From: an uncultured Shimia sp.
Lineage (GTDB): Bacteria > Pseudomonadota > Alphaproteobacteria > Rhodobacterales > Rhodobacteraceae
Assembly (NCBI GenBank): GCA_937897325.1
Contig: CALCOY010000015.1
Span: 124,001 to 188,000, forward strand
Direction: 5' to 3'
DNA length: 64,000 nucleotides
Shown in pieces: positions 44,072 through 54,049 of the stretch (positions are counted from its first letter, which is position 1; each line of letters opens with the position of its first letter). Position numbers and translations under genes: made by a program. Below the pieces are notes generated by a model, which saw nothing but the letters and a program-made list of their open reading frames with translations, did not search any database and was not told the DNA's origin.

Positions 44072-44902
44072 TTACTTCACCGCACCAAATGTCAGACCCC
44101 GGACAAGCTGCTTCTGGCTGAACCAGCCCAAGATCAGGATCGGCGCGATCGCCATTGTCGAGGCGGCGGACAGTTTTGCGTAGAAAAGGCCCTCGGGGCT
44201 GGAATAGCTGGCAATGAAGGCCGTCAGCGGCGCAGCCTTCGCTGCCGTCAGGTTCAGCGTCCAGAATGCCTCATTCCAGGCGAGGATGATGTTTAGAAGA
44301 ACCGTTGACGCGATGCCGGGAATGGCCATCGGGGTCAGGACGAAAAGGATTTCTTCGCGCAAGCTTGCCCCATCCATCCGCGCGGCCTCAAGTATCTCAA
44401 CCGGAATTTCGCGGAAATAGGTGTAAAGCATCCAGATGATGATCGGCAAATTGATCAGCATTAGAACGATGGTCAGGCCGATGCGTGTGTCGAGAAGTCC
44501 CATCTGGATGAAAAGTAGATAGATTGGATAAAGCACGCCAACAGCTGGAAGCATCTTGGTCGACAGCATCCAGAGTAGAATGTCCTTCGTGCGTTTGGAC
44601 GGCACAAAGGCCATCGACCACGCGGCAGGCACAGCGATGACTATACCCAGAAGGGTTGAACCGCCTGCAATGATTACCGAATTCCAGAGAAAGCGCATAT
44701 AGTCAGAGCGTTCCTGTACGATCGCGTAGTTTTCCAGCGTCCAGTCAAAGTTCAGAAAGATCGGTGGGCTTGCGATGGCCTGCGCTTCGGTCTTGAAACT
44801 GGTCAGAACGGTCCAGAGGATCGGGAAAAAGATCAGCAGACCGACAGCCCATGCGAGTGAGGTGTTGAGGGTCTTGCGACGTGGGGTGATGGAACGGGCC
44901 AT
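44072..44902 (-). CDS. smoG: Polyol ABC transporter permease, second subunit
   Basis: 276 residues with six membrane helices and the MalG-type cytoplasmic EAA loop ([27 protein letters not shown], residues about 185-211). It pairs with the permease encoded directly upstream. The start lies nine bases after the smoF stop. Confidence 0.93.
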   Translation of the reverse strand: MARSITPRRKTLNTSLAWAVGLLIFFPILWTVLTSFKTEAQAIASPPIFLNFDWTLENYAIVQERSDYMRFLWNSVIIAGGSTLLGIVIAVPAAWSMAFVPSKRTKDILLWMLSTKMLPAVGVLYPIYLLFIQMGLLDTRIGLTIVLMLINLPIIIWMLYTYFREIPVEILEAARMDGASLREEILFVLTPMAIPGIASTVLLNIILAWNEAFWTLNLTAAKAAPLTAFIASYSSPEGLFYAKLSAASTMAIAPILILGWFSQKQLVRGLTFGAVK

Positions 44903-44911
44903 GATCTGTCC

Positions 44912-45778
44912 TCAGGCGTCCAGGTTTTTGCCAACGATGCGCATCAGGAAAAGTGCAACGATATTGGCGAGGATGATGGCATAGACGCCTCCAGCGGATC
45001 CCAGACCAACATTCTGGCTTTCCAGAACACGCTGGAAAATCAGGTAAGACAGGGTACGGGTGCCGAAGGCGCCGCCGGTTGTAACGAAAATCTCGGCGAA
45101 GATCGACAAAAGGAAAATCGTCTGGATCAGGATCACGACGGTGATTGCTCGGCTTAGATGCGGCAGGATAATGAACCAGAAACGCTTGAGCGCCGGTGCG
45201 CCGTCCATCTCAGCCGCTTCAAGCTGTTCGCTGTCCAGCGATTGAATGGCCGTCAGCAGGATCAGCGTCGCAAATGGCAGCCATTGCCAAGACACGATCA
45301 GAATAATTGAGGGCATTGATGCCTCGCTGAGCCAGACGACGGGTTCGGCGCCGAAGGCCTTCCAGAGATGCGCAAACAAACCGTTCACTGGATCCATGAA
45401 CATATTCTTCCAGACAAGCGCGGAGACGGTTGGCATGATGAAGAACGGCGCGATCACCAGGATGCGTACGATCCCCTGGCCCCACATCGGCTGATCGAGC
45501 AGAAGCGCGAGAAGAACGCCAAGGACAACCGTGATTATCAGGACGCCACCGACGATGATCAGTGTCGATTGAACGCTGGGCCAGAACGCGCTTGAGGTCA
45601 GAAAACGAGTGTAGTTTTCAAAGCCGACCCAGCCCAGATCGCCTCCGCGCAGGGGCAAGTATCTCTTGAAAGAGAAATAAAGCGTCATCGTCAGCGGGAC
45701 GAGCATCCAGCCCAGAAGCAAGACGACAGCGGGGGTCATCATCAGACGGGCAGCGGATCTCGAATGATGCGTGGCCAT
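44912..45778 (-). CDS. smoF: Polyol ABC transporter permease, first subunit
   Basis: 288 residues with six membrane helices and a MalF-type EAA loop (LEAAEMDGAPALKRFWFIILPHL). It lies 107 bases downstream of the binding-protein gene; an inverted repeat in that gap is annotated separately. Forms the channel with SmoG. Confidence 0.93.
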   Translation of the reverse strand: MATHHSRSAARLMMTPAVVLLLGWMLVPLTMTLYFSFKRYLPLRGGDLGWVGFENYTRFLTSSAFWPSVQSTLIIVGGVLIITVVLGVLLALLLDQPMWGQGIVRILVIAPFFIMPTVSALVWKNMFMDPVNGLFAHLWKAFGAEPVVWLSEASMPSIILIVSWQWLPFATLILLTAIQSLDSEQLEAAEMDGAPALKRFWFIILPHLSRAITVVILIQTIFLLSIFAEIFVTTGGAFGTRTLSYLIFQRVLESQNVGLGSAGGVYAIILANIVALFLMRIVGKNLDA

Positions 45779-45847
45779 GAATACACCTGTAAAGTGGACA
45801 GCCGTGTGGCGTTCCTGGTGAAAGGTTCAGAAGATAGTCGAGGCGTG

Positions 45848-45876
45848 TCGAAGGGCGATGTGGAGCCGCCCTTCGA
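45848..45876 (-). promoter_or_regulatory. Intercistronic hairpin after smoE
   Basis: TCGAAGGGCG (45848-45857) and CGCCCTTCGA (45867-45876) form a perfect ten-base stem around a nine-base loop, in the gap between smoE and smoF. No T-run follows in the direction of transcription. Such stem-loops commonly protect binding-protein mRNA so that SmoE is made in excess over the permease. Confidence 0.6.
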
Positions 45877-45885
45877 TCTTGCGGC

Positions 45886-47187
45886 TTAGTAGCCTGCCGC
45901 TTCCATTGCGTCTGCGGTCAGTGCCTGGGCTTTTGCCAATGCTTCTTCTGCAGTCTGCTGCCCGGCCAATGCTGCCGAAAACTCTTGCCCGACTTCGGTC
46001 GCGATGCCCGCAAACTCGGGGATCGCAACGAACTGGACCCCTACATAAGGCACTGGGTCGACGGTCGGGTTCAGCGGATCCGCCGACAAGATCGACTCTA
46101 ACGTCATCTTGGCAAAAGGAACCTCTGCATAGTTCGGGTTCTCATAAAGTGAGGTTCGGGCACCGGGTGGCACATTGGCCCAACCTTCATTTGATGCGAC
46201 GAGTTCGATGTATTCCTTGGATGTGGCCCAATTGATGAATTCTTTCGCAGCGGCCTCATTGTCTGTGCCTGCTGGAATGGCCAGTGCCCACGCCCACAAC
46301 CAGTTGCCCCGCTTGCCCTTACCCGTATCAGGTGCCAGCGCGAAACCGACCTTGTCTGCCACGGTAGAATCGTCCGGGCTGGTCACGAAGGATGCGGCAA
46401 CAGTTGCGTCGATCCACATCCCGCATTTGCCTTGCTGGAATAGCGACAAATTCTCGTTGAAGCCGTTGTTCGATGCACCAGGAGGACCCGCATCTGCCAT
46501 CAGATCCAGATAGAAAGTCAATGTTTCTTTCCAGGCATCGCTGTCGAATTGTGGTGTCCAGTTTTCGTCGAACCAGCGGGCGCCGAAGGCATTTGATGTG
46601 GCCGTCAGAAAGGCCATATTTTCGCCCCAGCCCGCCTTGCCGCGCAGGCAGATGCCATAGATCTCGTTGTCCTTATCGGTCATCTTGCGAGCGGCATCCG
46701 CCACGAAGTCCCATGCCGGCGCATCGGGCATTTCAAGTCCTGCGGCCTCCATCAGATCTGTGCGGTACATGATCATGGAGCTTTCGCCATAAAACGGCGC
46801 CGCATAGAGCGTGCCATCGTAGGACAAGCCGCCGCGCATCGCGGGCAGGATGTCTTCGACGTCGTATTCAGCTGGCATGTCGTTCAGCGGGATCAGCCAT
46901 CCGTTCTGACCCCATATCGGCGTTTCGTACATGCCGATTGTCATGATGTCGAACTGGCCACCTTTGGTGGTGATATCCGTGGTCACCCGCTGGCGCAGCA
47001 CGTTTTCCTCTAACGTCACCCACTCGACCGTATGGCCCGTTTTTTCGGTGAAGTCTTCGGTTAGACCCTGCATACGGATCATATCGCCGTTATTAACCGT
47101 CGCGATTGTGATTGTGTCTGCCTGAGCGCTTCCGACTGCAATAAGCGACAGCGCGGCCGACGCACAAAGTGCGTGTCGTAGGTACAT
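45886..47187 (-). CDS. smoE: Polyol ABC transporter substrate-binding protein
   Basis: 433 residues with a Sec signal peptide (ALCASAALSLIAVGSAQA). It belongs to the extracellular solute-binding family 1 (EENVLRQRVTTDITTKGGQFDIMTIGMYE). Periplasmic receptor for sorbitol, mannitol or a related polyol. GGGAGGAG lies before the ATG at 47187. First gene of the operon, with a LacI-type operator 70-90 bases upstream. Confidence 0.93.
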   Translation of the reverse strand: MYLRHALCASAALSLIAVGSAQADTITIATVNNGDMIRMQGLTEDFTEKTGHTVEWVTLEENVLRQRVTTDITTKGGQFDIMTIGMYETPIWGQNGWLIPLNDMPAEYDVEDILPAMRGGLSYDGTLYAAPFYGESSMIMYRTDLMEAAGLEMPDAPAWDFVADAARKMTDKDNEIYGICLRGKAGWGENMAFLTATSNAFGARWFDENWTPQFDSDAWKETLTFYLDLMADAGPPGASNNGFNENLSLFQQGKCGMWIDATVAASFVTSPDDSTVADKVGFALAPDTGKGKRGNWLWAWALAIPAGTDNEAAAKEFINWATSKEYIELVASNEGWANVPPGARTSLYENPNYAEVPFAKMTLESILSADPLNPTVDPVPYVGVQFVAIPEFAGIATEVGQEFSAALAGQQTAEEALAKAQALTADAMEAAGY

Positions 47188-47255
47188 CCGACTCCTCCCT
47201 AATTCTGGATGCTATCCCAAAAAAGCTAGTCGCGATCTCAGCGCGGAGTCAATAT

Positions 47256-47277
47256 AAATTTAACGCGCGATAAATTT
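47256..47277. promoter_or_regulatory. LacI-family operator upstream of smoE
   Basis: AAATTTAACGCGCGATAAATTT is a 22-base palindrome with only two non-matching positions and the central CG typical of LacI-family sites. It lies between the end of the regulator gene and smoE, near a possible leftward -35 (TTGACT). A matching core (TTACCGCGCGCTAAAA) occurs upstream of the regulator gene. Confidence 0.7.
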
Positions 47278-47287
47278 TGGGCGAAGT

Positions 47288-48313
47288 TCAAGCTGAGTCC
47301 CGCATGACCAATTTACCCTCGAAATAGGTGGCTTCATGGGTGGTGACATCGCCTTGAATCGCCTTGAATAGGGTCTCCACCGCATGGCGCGAAACGGCCT
47401 CGTAATCCTGAGCAATGGTTGTCAGGGGCGGGCAAGTAAATCGCGAGAACGGGTGGTCATCCTGTCCAGCAACACGGATGTCGCAACCAGCTGTGCGCCC
47501 GACTTTGAGGCCGGTTTCAAAGCATGCCGTCAGAAAGCCGATCGCCAGCCTGTCGTTACTGCACAGCACGGTATCCGTCGTGAAACGACCCGCCTTGATC
47601 GCGTTAATCCCTTCACGTCGCCCGATTTCTTCGAAATGCCAACCCTCTCCGGGCACTTGAACAATGGTTGGTTTATGCCCGAGATGGGACATCGCTTGCA
47701 AATAGCCTTGCCGCCGCTTGTTGGCATTCGGATTGGTCGGGGTCTTCATTTCGAAGAAGCAGGGCGGCGTGCCCGTGCGGCAGAGATAGTCGACGATCAG
47801 CATCGAAAACTGGGGATTATCAGAGCCTACAAAGGCGATTCCCAGATCCTGGAGGCTGCTGTCAAACAGGACAGTAGGCACGTCGGCGCAGAATTTTTTG
47901 ATGGCTGCCTTGTCCGAAATCCGCCCGAGGGGTGCCATTAGAACACCGGCTGGCTTGAGCGACCTCAGACTTCGAAGGATTTCGACCTCAAGCGATTGCT
48001 CTCCGTGAGAACTGTAGAGTGTCGGCGTATAACCGGCCGCGATGCAGCGTTCTTCGATGTTCCGTGCGATTTCGGCAAAGAACGGATCTGCAAGATAGGG
48101 CACTACGATACCGACATTTTTGGTCAGCTTGCGGTTCTGATTCATCGCGAAGATGTTGGGGCGGTAATCATGCTGCTCCAGCGCCCTCTCAATGCGTTCG
48201 CGCGTGGATTGCCGGACGCTTTGCGGATTGTGGAAGTACTTCGAAACTGTCGGGCGTGAAATGCCAGTGACCGCCGCAAATTGTTCCATATTCCTGATTT
48301 TTGAACCTGTCAT
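47288..48313 (-). CDS. LacI-family transcriptional regulator of the polyol operon
   Basis: 341 residues. The N-terminal helix-turn-helix (FAAVTGISRPTVSKYFHNPQSVR) and hinge helix are followed by a periplasmic-binding-protein-like sensor domain (GIVVPYLADPFFAEIARNIEERC). It sits directly upstream of and co-directional with smoE, and both genes have similar CG-centred palindromes in front, so it very likely represses the smo operon and itself until a polyol binds. Confidence 0.92.
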   Translation of the reverse strand: MTGSKIRNMEQFAAVTGISRPTVSKYFHNPQSVRQSTRERIERALEQHDYRPNIFAMNQNRKLTKNVGIVVPYLADPFFAEIARNIEERCIAAGYTPTLYSSHGEQSLEVEILRSLRSLKPAGVLMAPLGRISDKAAIKKFCADVPTVLFDSSLQDLGIAFVGSDNPQFSMLIVDYLCRTGTPPCFFEMKTPTNPNANKRRQGYLQAMSHLGHKPTIVQVPGEGWHFEEIGRREGINAIKAGRFTTDTVLCSNDRLAIGFLTACFETGLKVGRTAGCDIRVAGQDDHPFSRFTCPPLTTIAQDYEAVSRHAVETLFKAIQGDVTTHEATYFEGKLVMRDSA

Positions 48314-48382
48314 GCCCTGCCGCCGTCGCGCTTGTTCCTGTCGGATGGCGCAACCCCTATTTTTACAACTTTAAAGTTTTTC

Positions 48383-48398
48383 TTACCGCGCGCTAAAA
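48383..48398. promoter_or_regulatory. Second LacI-family operator, upstream of the regulator gene
   Basis: TTACCGCGCGCTAAAA matches the core of the smoE operator (TTAACGCGCGATAAA) at 13 of 15 positions. It lies 70-85 bases before the regulator start (48313), suggesting autoregulation. Confidence 0.55.
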
Positions 48399-48465
48399 AT
48401 CAATTGCCTTTCCCGAACCATCTTTCTTCTGGTCAAATGAGCTCATCGGGCTAAACATTGCATTA

Positions 48466-48486
48466 TTGGTAAGAAAATTTTACCAA
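48466..48486. promoter_or_regulatory. Perfect palindrome upstream of lldD
   Basis: TTGGTAA (48466-48472) and TTACCAA (48480-48486) flank GAAAATT, giving a 21-base operator-like dyad 40 bases before the lldD start. The arms resemble the TTGGT/ACCAA halves bound by GntR-family LldR/PdhR proteins, but the spacing is wider than their usual three bases. The regulator is not in the window. Confidence 0.5.
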
Positions 48487-48525
48487 AATTCCAAGTTTGC
48501 ACATCTTCATCACGAGGGTTTCCCG

Positions 48526-49686
48526 ATGGGTCTGAATAACTGCCACAACTTCAAAGACTTCCGGAAGCTGGCCAAACGCCGCCTGCCCGGCCCGATCTTC
48601 CACTACATCGACGGCGCTGCAGATGACGAACAGACCTACCGGCGCAACACTGAGGCCTACGGCGATGTTGATCTGGTACCCAACGTGCTGGCCGGAGTTG
48701 ATGAGGTTGACATGAGTGTCGAGGTCATGGGCCAAAAGCTTGATATGCCGATCTATTGTGCCCCGACCGCCTTGCAGCGACTCTTTCATCATGAAGGAGA
48801 GCGCGCAGTGGCCAAGGCCGCGACAAAATACGGGACGATGTTCGGGGTCTCTTCGCTGGCGACCGTCACTGTTGAAGAGATTGAAAAACTCGCCCCGGGT
48901 CCGAAAATGTTTCAGTTCTATTTTCACAAAGATCGTGGCTTGAACGATGCACTTCTGGAACGGGCGCGTGCTGCCAACTTCAACGTGATGGCGCTTACCG
49001 TGGACACCATCACTGGTGGCAATCGCGAACGCGACTTGCGTACGGGCTTCACCTCTCCGCCCAAGTTGACGCCATCTTCGCTGATCAGCTTTGCCACACA
49101 TCCAATGTGGGCTTGGAACTTCCTGACGAAAGAGAAGTTCGACATGCCGCATCTGTCTGGCCATGTCGCTGCCGGGACCAACCTTGCCGTGTCCGTCGGT
49201 GAATACTTTTCGACGATGCTGGATCAGTCGATGAACTGGAAAGACGCCGAAAAGCTCTGTGCGCAGTGGAATGGTCAATTCGCATTGAAGGGCATCATGA
49301 GCGTCGAAGACGCCAAGCGCGCTGTCGATATCGGCTGCACTGGGATCATGGTGTCGAACCACGGCGGCCGGCAGCTTGACGGTTCGAGATCGCCCTTCGA
49401 TCAACTGGCCGAGATTTGCGATGCCGTAGGCGACAAGATTGACGTGGTTTGTGAGGGCGGGATTCAACGCGGCACGCACGTGCTCAAGGCGCTGTCTGTG
49501 GGGGCTAGGGCATGTTCGGGCGGGCGTCTCTATCTATATGCTTTGGCTGCCGCCGGACAGGCAGGCGTGGAGAAGGCATTGGGCAATCTACGCACCGAGA
49601 TTGAGCGCGACATGAAGCTGATGGGCGTTACCACGCTTGATCAACTGAGCCGTGACAACCTGTGCTTCAAAACCTCCGCTGCTTAG
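48526..49686 (+). CDS. lldD: FMN-dependent L-lactate dehydrogenase (alpha-hydroxy-acid oxidase family)
   Basis: 386 residues from the ATG at 48526 with CGAGGG upstream; the frame to 48466 runs through the palindrome and is rejected. FMN and catalytic segments are present: FHYIDGAADDE, YCAPTALQRL, MFQFYFHKD, LTVDTITGGNRERD, the KGIMS loop with its Lys, and the active-site VSNHGGRQLDG. It oxidises L-lactate to pyruvate at the membrane, feeding the quinone pool. Typical members match well; other 2-hydroxy acids are possible. Confidence 0.9.
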   Translation: MGLNNCHNFKDFRKLAKRRLPGPIFHYIDGAADDEQTYRRNTEAYGDVDLVPNVLAGVDEVDMSVEVMGQKLDMPIYCAPTALQRLFHHEGERAVAKAATKYGTMFGVSSLATVTVEEIEKLAPGPKMFQFYFHKDRGLNDALLERARAANFNVMALTVDTITGGNRERDLRTGFTSPPKLTPSSLISFATHPMWAWNFLTKEKFDMPHLSGHVAAGTNLAVSVGEYFSTMLDQSMNWKDAEKLCAQWNGQFALKGIMSVEDAKRAVDIGCTGIMVSNHGGRQLDGSRSPFDQLAEICDAVGDKIDVVCEGGIQRGTHVLKALSVGARACSGGRLYLYALAAAGQAGVEKALGNLRTEIERDMKLMGVTTLDQLSRDNLCFKTSAA

Positions 49687-51260
49687 CTATCGGCGTGCGG
49701 TTTGGGCCCTAACTTGTGACTGTATGGAACAAATTTCGACGCGACATCTGCGATTTTTCCCGCTAAGATGTCACGTTTTGTGGCATTGCAGGCAGCCGTA
49801 TATGTCAGCTGGTCCTGGCTGAGATACATGCAAAACCGCTTTGTGCTCAGTGCAATCTGCGTGTCTGGCATTTCTGCAAGCGTCACCAGCGGTCAACGAT
49901 CCGGCCCGTGCAATGGCCGGTGGAAGCCCTCTTACTGCATCAATCGGCCTGTAATCATCAACGCCAGAGTCACAGGATGGCAGTAGAACAAGTTCTGTCT
50001 GGCTCAGTGGCCAATCCTTGATGCCCAGACTGCCTCTGATCGGGCCGCTGGTCGCTTCGGTTGCTGACAGCATTATGCCCGCATTGCTTTGTCAGTCGGG
50101 CGCGTCATGATTGCCGCGAAAGAACCCGCGCGTTGCCAGATGCCGTGAAAGCTTCATCTGACTCCCATTTTTGATAGGCTTCGGTATAGGCGGTCAGAAA
50201 ACGATGATCTCGTCATCGTATGAGCCCATTGCACCTGTGCGCCCCAGTGACAAAGCGCAACAAATTCGGTGCGGGCTTCTTCCCATCTTTCTAGCTTCAT
50301 CAAACCAGGCGCAGGGTTCAACCAAGATGCATGGGGTATGCGATGGCACTGATCCAAATCCTCGCGCCCCCAAGTGTAGGCATCATACTGCATGCGATGC
50401 TATTCCTTTAGTCGGCACAGTGTCTGCTTTGTTGAGGCCGTGTTTTGCACGATCCGCCAGTGGTTTGGTTGACTGTTGTTCTGTCCACGTCCCGTGCAAA
50501 ACTTTATGGTCAGATTTTCCACGCCATTTGCCATCCCGAACTGACTGGTGGCCAGAAGCGTTTGGGAAGCTTCAAAAATCCCTAAGCATCGCGGTGAGAT
50601 CTTGGTCCGGAACAACCCGAACGGGGCATCAAGTGAGAAGGAAAGCCGCGAACTGAGCAAATCGTCCAAAACCGTCACTTGGCATCGGCATGCCGTCCCC
50701 GAAGTTTCAGTGCTTTCAATGGTCGCATCTGGACGCTCGGATGCCCAGACAAAGGACCGTTCAACCGGCTTTCGAATGGGGCATCCATCATACGATGGCG
50801 CCTGTGCCGCCTAATCTACGCGTTAGGGTCGATTATTGGCCAGACCTCGCATTGCAGCTTTGTGTTCCTGCGATCAGATCTGTCAGGTTGAGTACCTGGT
50901 TGGCAGTATCTCGGGAGTCTGACAGCCCTGAGGTCGTCCACATTATGTACCGGGCGCCATCCAAACTACCAAATATTGTCATTTTGAGCGCAAACTTCCG
51001 CGTACACATACTGGCCGATGATCTAACGCTTCTCATGTCGTCGCCGGGTGATTCGCACATTTTCCACGCAGATCCCATGGCCGCCAACGCCATCTGCCGA
51101 GCCCGTTGGCAAAGATCCGCACACGCTAAGGTTGGTTTTGACGGAATAGAGTCTTGAGGATCGGTTAAGCAGATTTTGCGTTCAAAAATATGTTGCGACC
51201 AAGGGCTTCGAATTTACGGTCGCGTCAACTGAGGAACGATCTCACTCAATCGAGGTTCAA
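49687..51260. other. Poorly coding, decayed region
   Basis: No reading frame here has a good ribosome site together with a protein-like product. Short frames on both strands overlap one another. The only recognisable sequence is the CHAT-like remnant described separately. The rest has no visible family, and no terminal repeats of an insertion sequence were seen. Confidence 0.5.
49771..50393 (-). pseudogene. Possible remnant of a TPR-CHAT protease-like protein
   Basis: Leftward frames broken by stops give, in order, a TPR-like piece (GLMKLERWEEARTEFVAL, 50154-50393) and then, in the 49771-50073 frame, LSQTELVLLPSCDSGVDDY followed by RGLPPAIARAGS. The second piece resembles the CHAT caspase-like core (L-x-x-x-ELVVLSACDTG ... 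GLxRAFLxAGA). TPR followed by CHAT is a usual order. Several stops and frameshifts separate the parts. The similarity was judged by eye. Confidence 0.35.
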
Positions 51261-52100
51261 ATGACGCCAGACGACGTCCGCATTGACTGCACGGCGACCA
51301 CCTGTGCAATCCTGCGCTGCTTGGAAAGTCGCAAAAGCGCTGAGCGCGATATGGCCTGCCAGAACGGCTTCACCACCCGCTATATGCGGCGCGACGGCGG
51401 CAGGGCAGCTTTGCAACCTCATCGCATGGACAAGGCCGGATCCGTTGGTGACGGCGTCGAGTTTAAGGATGCTGAAGAAAATGGCGCCAACCTGGCGAAA
51501 GGTGTTTGGCAAGACATCGCTGAGTGCCTGCTTATCGACGACCATGATGAACGCGACGGCGCGATCAATGTCTGGAGGGATGGCGAACGGGTGGCCGACG
51601 TCGGTGGTTTGCGCTTTGTCGATAACGGAGCTGACATTGACCGTCCTTATTTCGGCGCGTTCTTCGGAGGCGACGATCTGACGTGGCTTTTCGACCGCGA
51701 CTTGGCCGATCGTCTTCGCCACCTGAATGACCATTGCGTCTACTCATGCGAGGACAAAGGGGCGGCTCGTATCAATACAACGCCGCAGATAGAAACGAAT
51801 GACGTTTTGGCCCGGCTTGAAGGATGGGCGTCAAATCGATGTTTCGCTAACATCGCTTGCCAGGCGGCAATAGGGCTTGAAAATCTTGTAGAGGCGGGCG
51901 GTCATTCAGTCCGACATCAGCTGCTGCGAGATTTCAGCACCGATCAACTTGACTACAAGATGGACAAAACTCCCGACGACCAAATTTGTGTGCTCGACTT
52001 CGGAGATGATCTTACGCTGAACCCGCATCATGATGCCGCCTCCGGTATCACGAATATCGGTGGCTCGAACCTAAATCCGCGTCGGTCGGAGGTCGCATGA
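51261..52100 (+). CDS. Uncertain 279-residue open reading frame
   Basis: Open for 280 codons with GAGG five bases before the ATG. The product is unusually rich in Asp, Arg and Cys, has no hydrophobic core pattern and matches no family I know. The opposite strand in the same register also has an open frame of 162 codons (51246-51734), so one may be a shadow of the other or both may be relics. The leftward frame is stopped upstream, suggesting decay. Treat as unproven. Confidence 0.25.
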   Translation: MTPDDVRIDCTATTCAILRCLESRKSAERDMACQNGFTTRYMRRDGGRAALQPHRMDKAGSVGDGVEFKDAEENGANLAKGVWQDIAECLLIDDHDERDGAINVWRDGERVADVGGLRFVDNGADIDRPYFGAFFGGDDLTWLFDRDLADRLRHLNDHCVYSCEDKGAARINTTPQIETNDVLARLEGWASNRCFANIACQAAIGLENLVEAGGHSVRHQLLRDFSTDQLDYKMDKTPDDQICVLDFGDDLTLNPHHDAASGITNIGGSNLNPRRSEVA

Positions 52101-52304
52101 CCCTAGCACATTCGACTGACCGGATGACGGCCGCGCCCGTCGGTTCATTCATGGAATTTCATCAAGCGCCTGACGTGGCGAATGTTAGGGATCAGCGCGG
52201 TAACGCCCCGCCCGCGCTGCTATCTGCCTCTGGCGGATAGGGCCGCGCGCCCGGGTCGCGCTGGCATGTTGTCAGCCCGCCCGGGTGCGTGGAGCCCAAT
52301 TGAC

Positions 52305-53165
52305 CTATAGATCCACAGCTTTTCCAGACGTCACTTTCATTGAACTGCGTCGTGTCAGGATCTGGCGGCGGGTGAAGGCTACAATGAAAAGCGTCGTTAG
52401 GATCAAGATGATCGTGGGGGCAGGCGCGCTGTCCAGAAAGAAACTGGCGTAGGTGCCCAGCAGCATCGCCGCCATGCAGATCAGAACAGAAAGCCAAAGC
52501 ATCGTTGAAAATGTTCGGACGATCAGAAAGGCGATGGCGCCTGGTGCAATCAGCAGCCCGATGGCCAAGATCAGACCAACCGCGGAAAGGGTGGCGACGA
52601 TCGTCAGCGACAAAGCGGCCAGTAGCCCGTAATGCAGCCAATTGATCCACAAACCTGAGGCTTTTGCCTGTGCGGGATCGAAGCTGTGAAGCAGCCAGTC
52701 TCTCCATTTGAGGCCGAGAAGCAGGCTCACCCCAAGTGAGAGGACGCCTGCAGTCCAAAGCTCTTGCCCATCGATGCCCAGCATGTTTCCAAAGAGGATG
52801 TGATCAAGGTGCATGTTCGTGTCGACGGAGACATAAAGCACGATCCCGATGCCGAACATGCCGGAAAAGACAACGCCCATCACCGTGTCTTGCTTCACCC
52901 GGCTGTTGGTCGAAAGATATCCGGTGGCAATCGCACAGGTCATGCCGGCTAGGAATGCACCGATGATCAGTGGAATGCCCAGTATATAGGCCAGCACGAT
53001 GCCGGGCAGAACCGCGTGGCTGACGGCATCACCCATCAACGCCCAGCCTTTCATGACAAGAAAACAGGACAAAAGCGCCGTAGGCACGGAGATGATGATG
53101 GAAATAAGAAAGGCATTCTGCATGAAGGCAAAGTTGAACGGCATCAGCAGCGTGTCGAGATCCAT
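52305..53165 (-). CDS. sitD: Metal (Mn/Zn/Fe) ABC transporter permease
   Basis: 286 residues with eight or nine membrane helices, of the ZnuB/SitD family (FLVMKGWALMGDAVSHAVLPGI near the N-terminus). The ATG at 53165 overlaps the stop of the preceding permease gene by four bases; a TTG at 53168 is the alternative. Last gene of the four-gene operon. The name follows the sitABCD convention; the metal is inferred. Confidence 0.88.
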   Translation of the reverse strand: MDLDTLLMPFNFAFMQNAFLISIIISVPTALLSCFLVMKGWALMGDAVSHAVLPGIVLAYILGIPLIIGAFLAGMTCAIATGYLSTNSRVKQDTVMGVVFSGMFGIGIVLYVSVDTNMHLDHILFGNMLGIDGQELWTAGVLSLGVSLLLGLKWRDWLLHSFDPAQAKASGLWINWLHYGLLAALSLTIVATLSAVGLILAIGLLIAPGAIAFLIVRTFSTMLWLSVLICMAAMLLGTYASFFLDSAPAPTIILILTTLFIVAFTRRQILTRRSSMKVTSGKAVDL

Positions 53166-54049
53166 CAATGCGCTTCCTTCGTTTGCAGGGCCGGGTCGTT
53201 TTGCACGGCGGCGTCAGCTTTGCGCTTTGCCGCGAGTATCCCGTGCTTTGGCGCAAAGACAAAAGCCAGAAGAAAGACCAGCGTTTGAAGTGTCACGATT
53301 ATCCCACCAGTGGCCCCATCAAGGAAATAGCTGAAATAGGCGCCGAAAAAGCTGGTCAGCGCGCCGATCGCGACGGAAGTCAGGATCAGGCGGGAGAAGC
53401 GATCGCACAAAAGATAGGCTGTTGCCCCCGGCGTCACGACCATGGCGATAACCAGAAAGGCTCCCACCGTCTGCATGGCCGCCACGACCGATGCCGATAG
53501 CAGCACAAAGAAAATGGCCTTCAGCAACGTGGGACGCAAGCCGATACTGCGGGCATGGCTTTCATCGAAGAACGTGACCATCAGATCTTTCCATTTGGCC
53601 AGCAGAATCGCGAGCGACAGAAACCCTATGATGGCAAGCTGCAATGTGTCTTCGGGCGTGATGGCGAGAATGTTGCCCATGGTGATCGTCTGCACAGAGA
53701 CTGGCATCGGGTTGATCGACACGATGAACAGGCCGAGCCCAAAAAAGGAGGTGAAAATAAGGCCAATGATCACGTCCACCTTGAGGCCAGATCGTTCCGA
53801 CAGGAACAGCATAGCCCCCGCCGCAAGCCCTCCGGCGATGAAGGCGCCGAGGGCGAAAGGCAGGCCAAGGATGTAGGCACCCGCGACACCTGGTACGACC
53901 GAATGCGCCAGCGCGTCCCCGATCAATGACCAACCCTTAAGCATGAGGTACGCCGACAGGAACGCGCAGACCGCCCCCACCAAGGCTGAAACCCACATCG
54001 CGTTGGTCATGTAGCTGTACGAGAAAGGTTCCAGCAGGTGGTCTATCAA
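53165..54049 (-). CDS. sitC: Metal (Mn/Zn/Fe) ABC transporter permease
   Basis: 294 residues of the same family ([29 protein letters not shown]). The start appears to be a TTG at 54049 overlapping the sitB stop (TTGA), implying translational coupling; the next ATG is at residue 14. The C-terminal 35 residues are charged and cytoplasmic. Partner of the other permease. Confidence 0.88.
   Translation of the reverse strand: MIDHLLEPFSYSYMTNAMWVSALVGAVCAFLSAYLMLKGWSLIGDALAHSVVPGVAGAYILGLPFALGAFIAGGLAAGAMLFLSERSGLKVDVIIGLIFTSFFGLGLFIVSINPMPVSVQTITMGNILAITPEDTLQLAIIGFLSLAILLAKWKDLMVTFFDESHARSIGLRPTLLKAIFFVLLSASVVAAMQTVGAFLVIAMVVTPGATAYLLCDRFSRLILTSVAIGALTSFFGAYFSYFLDGATGGIIVTLQTLVFLLAFVFAPKHGILAAKRKADAAVQNDPALQTKEAH

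Noticed and set aside
48463-49479. 338-codon leftward frame opposite lactate dehydrogenase
   Set aside because: Antisense shadow; the rightward frame has all FMN enzyme motifs.
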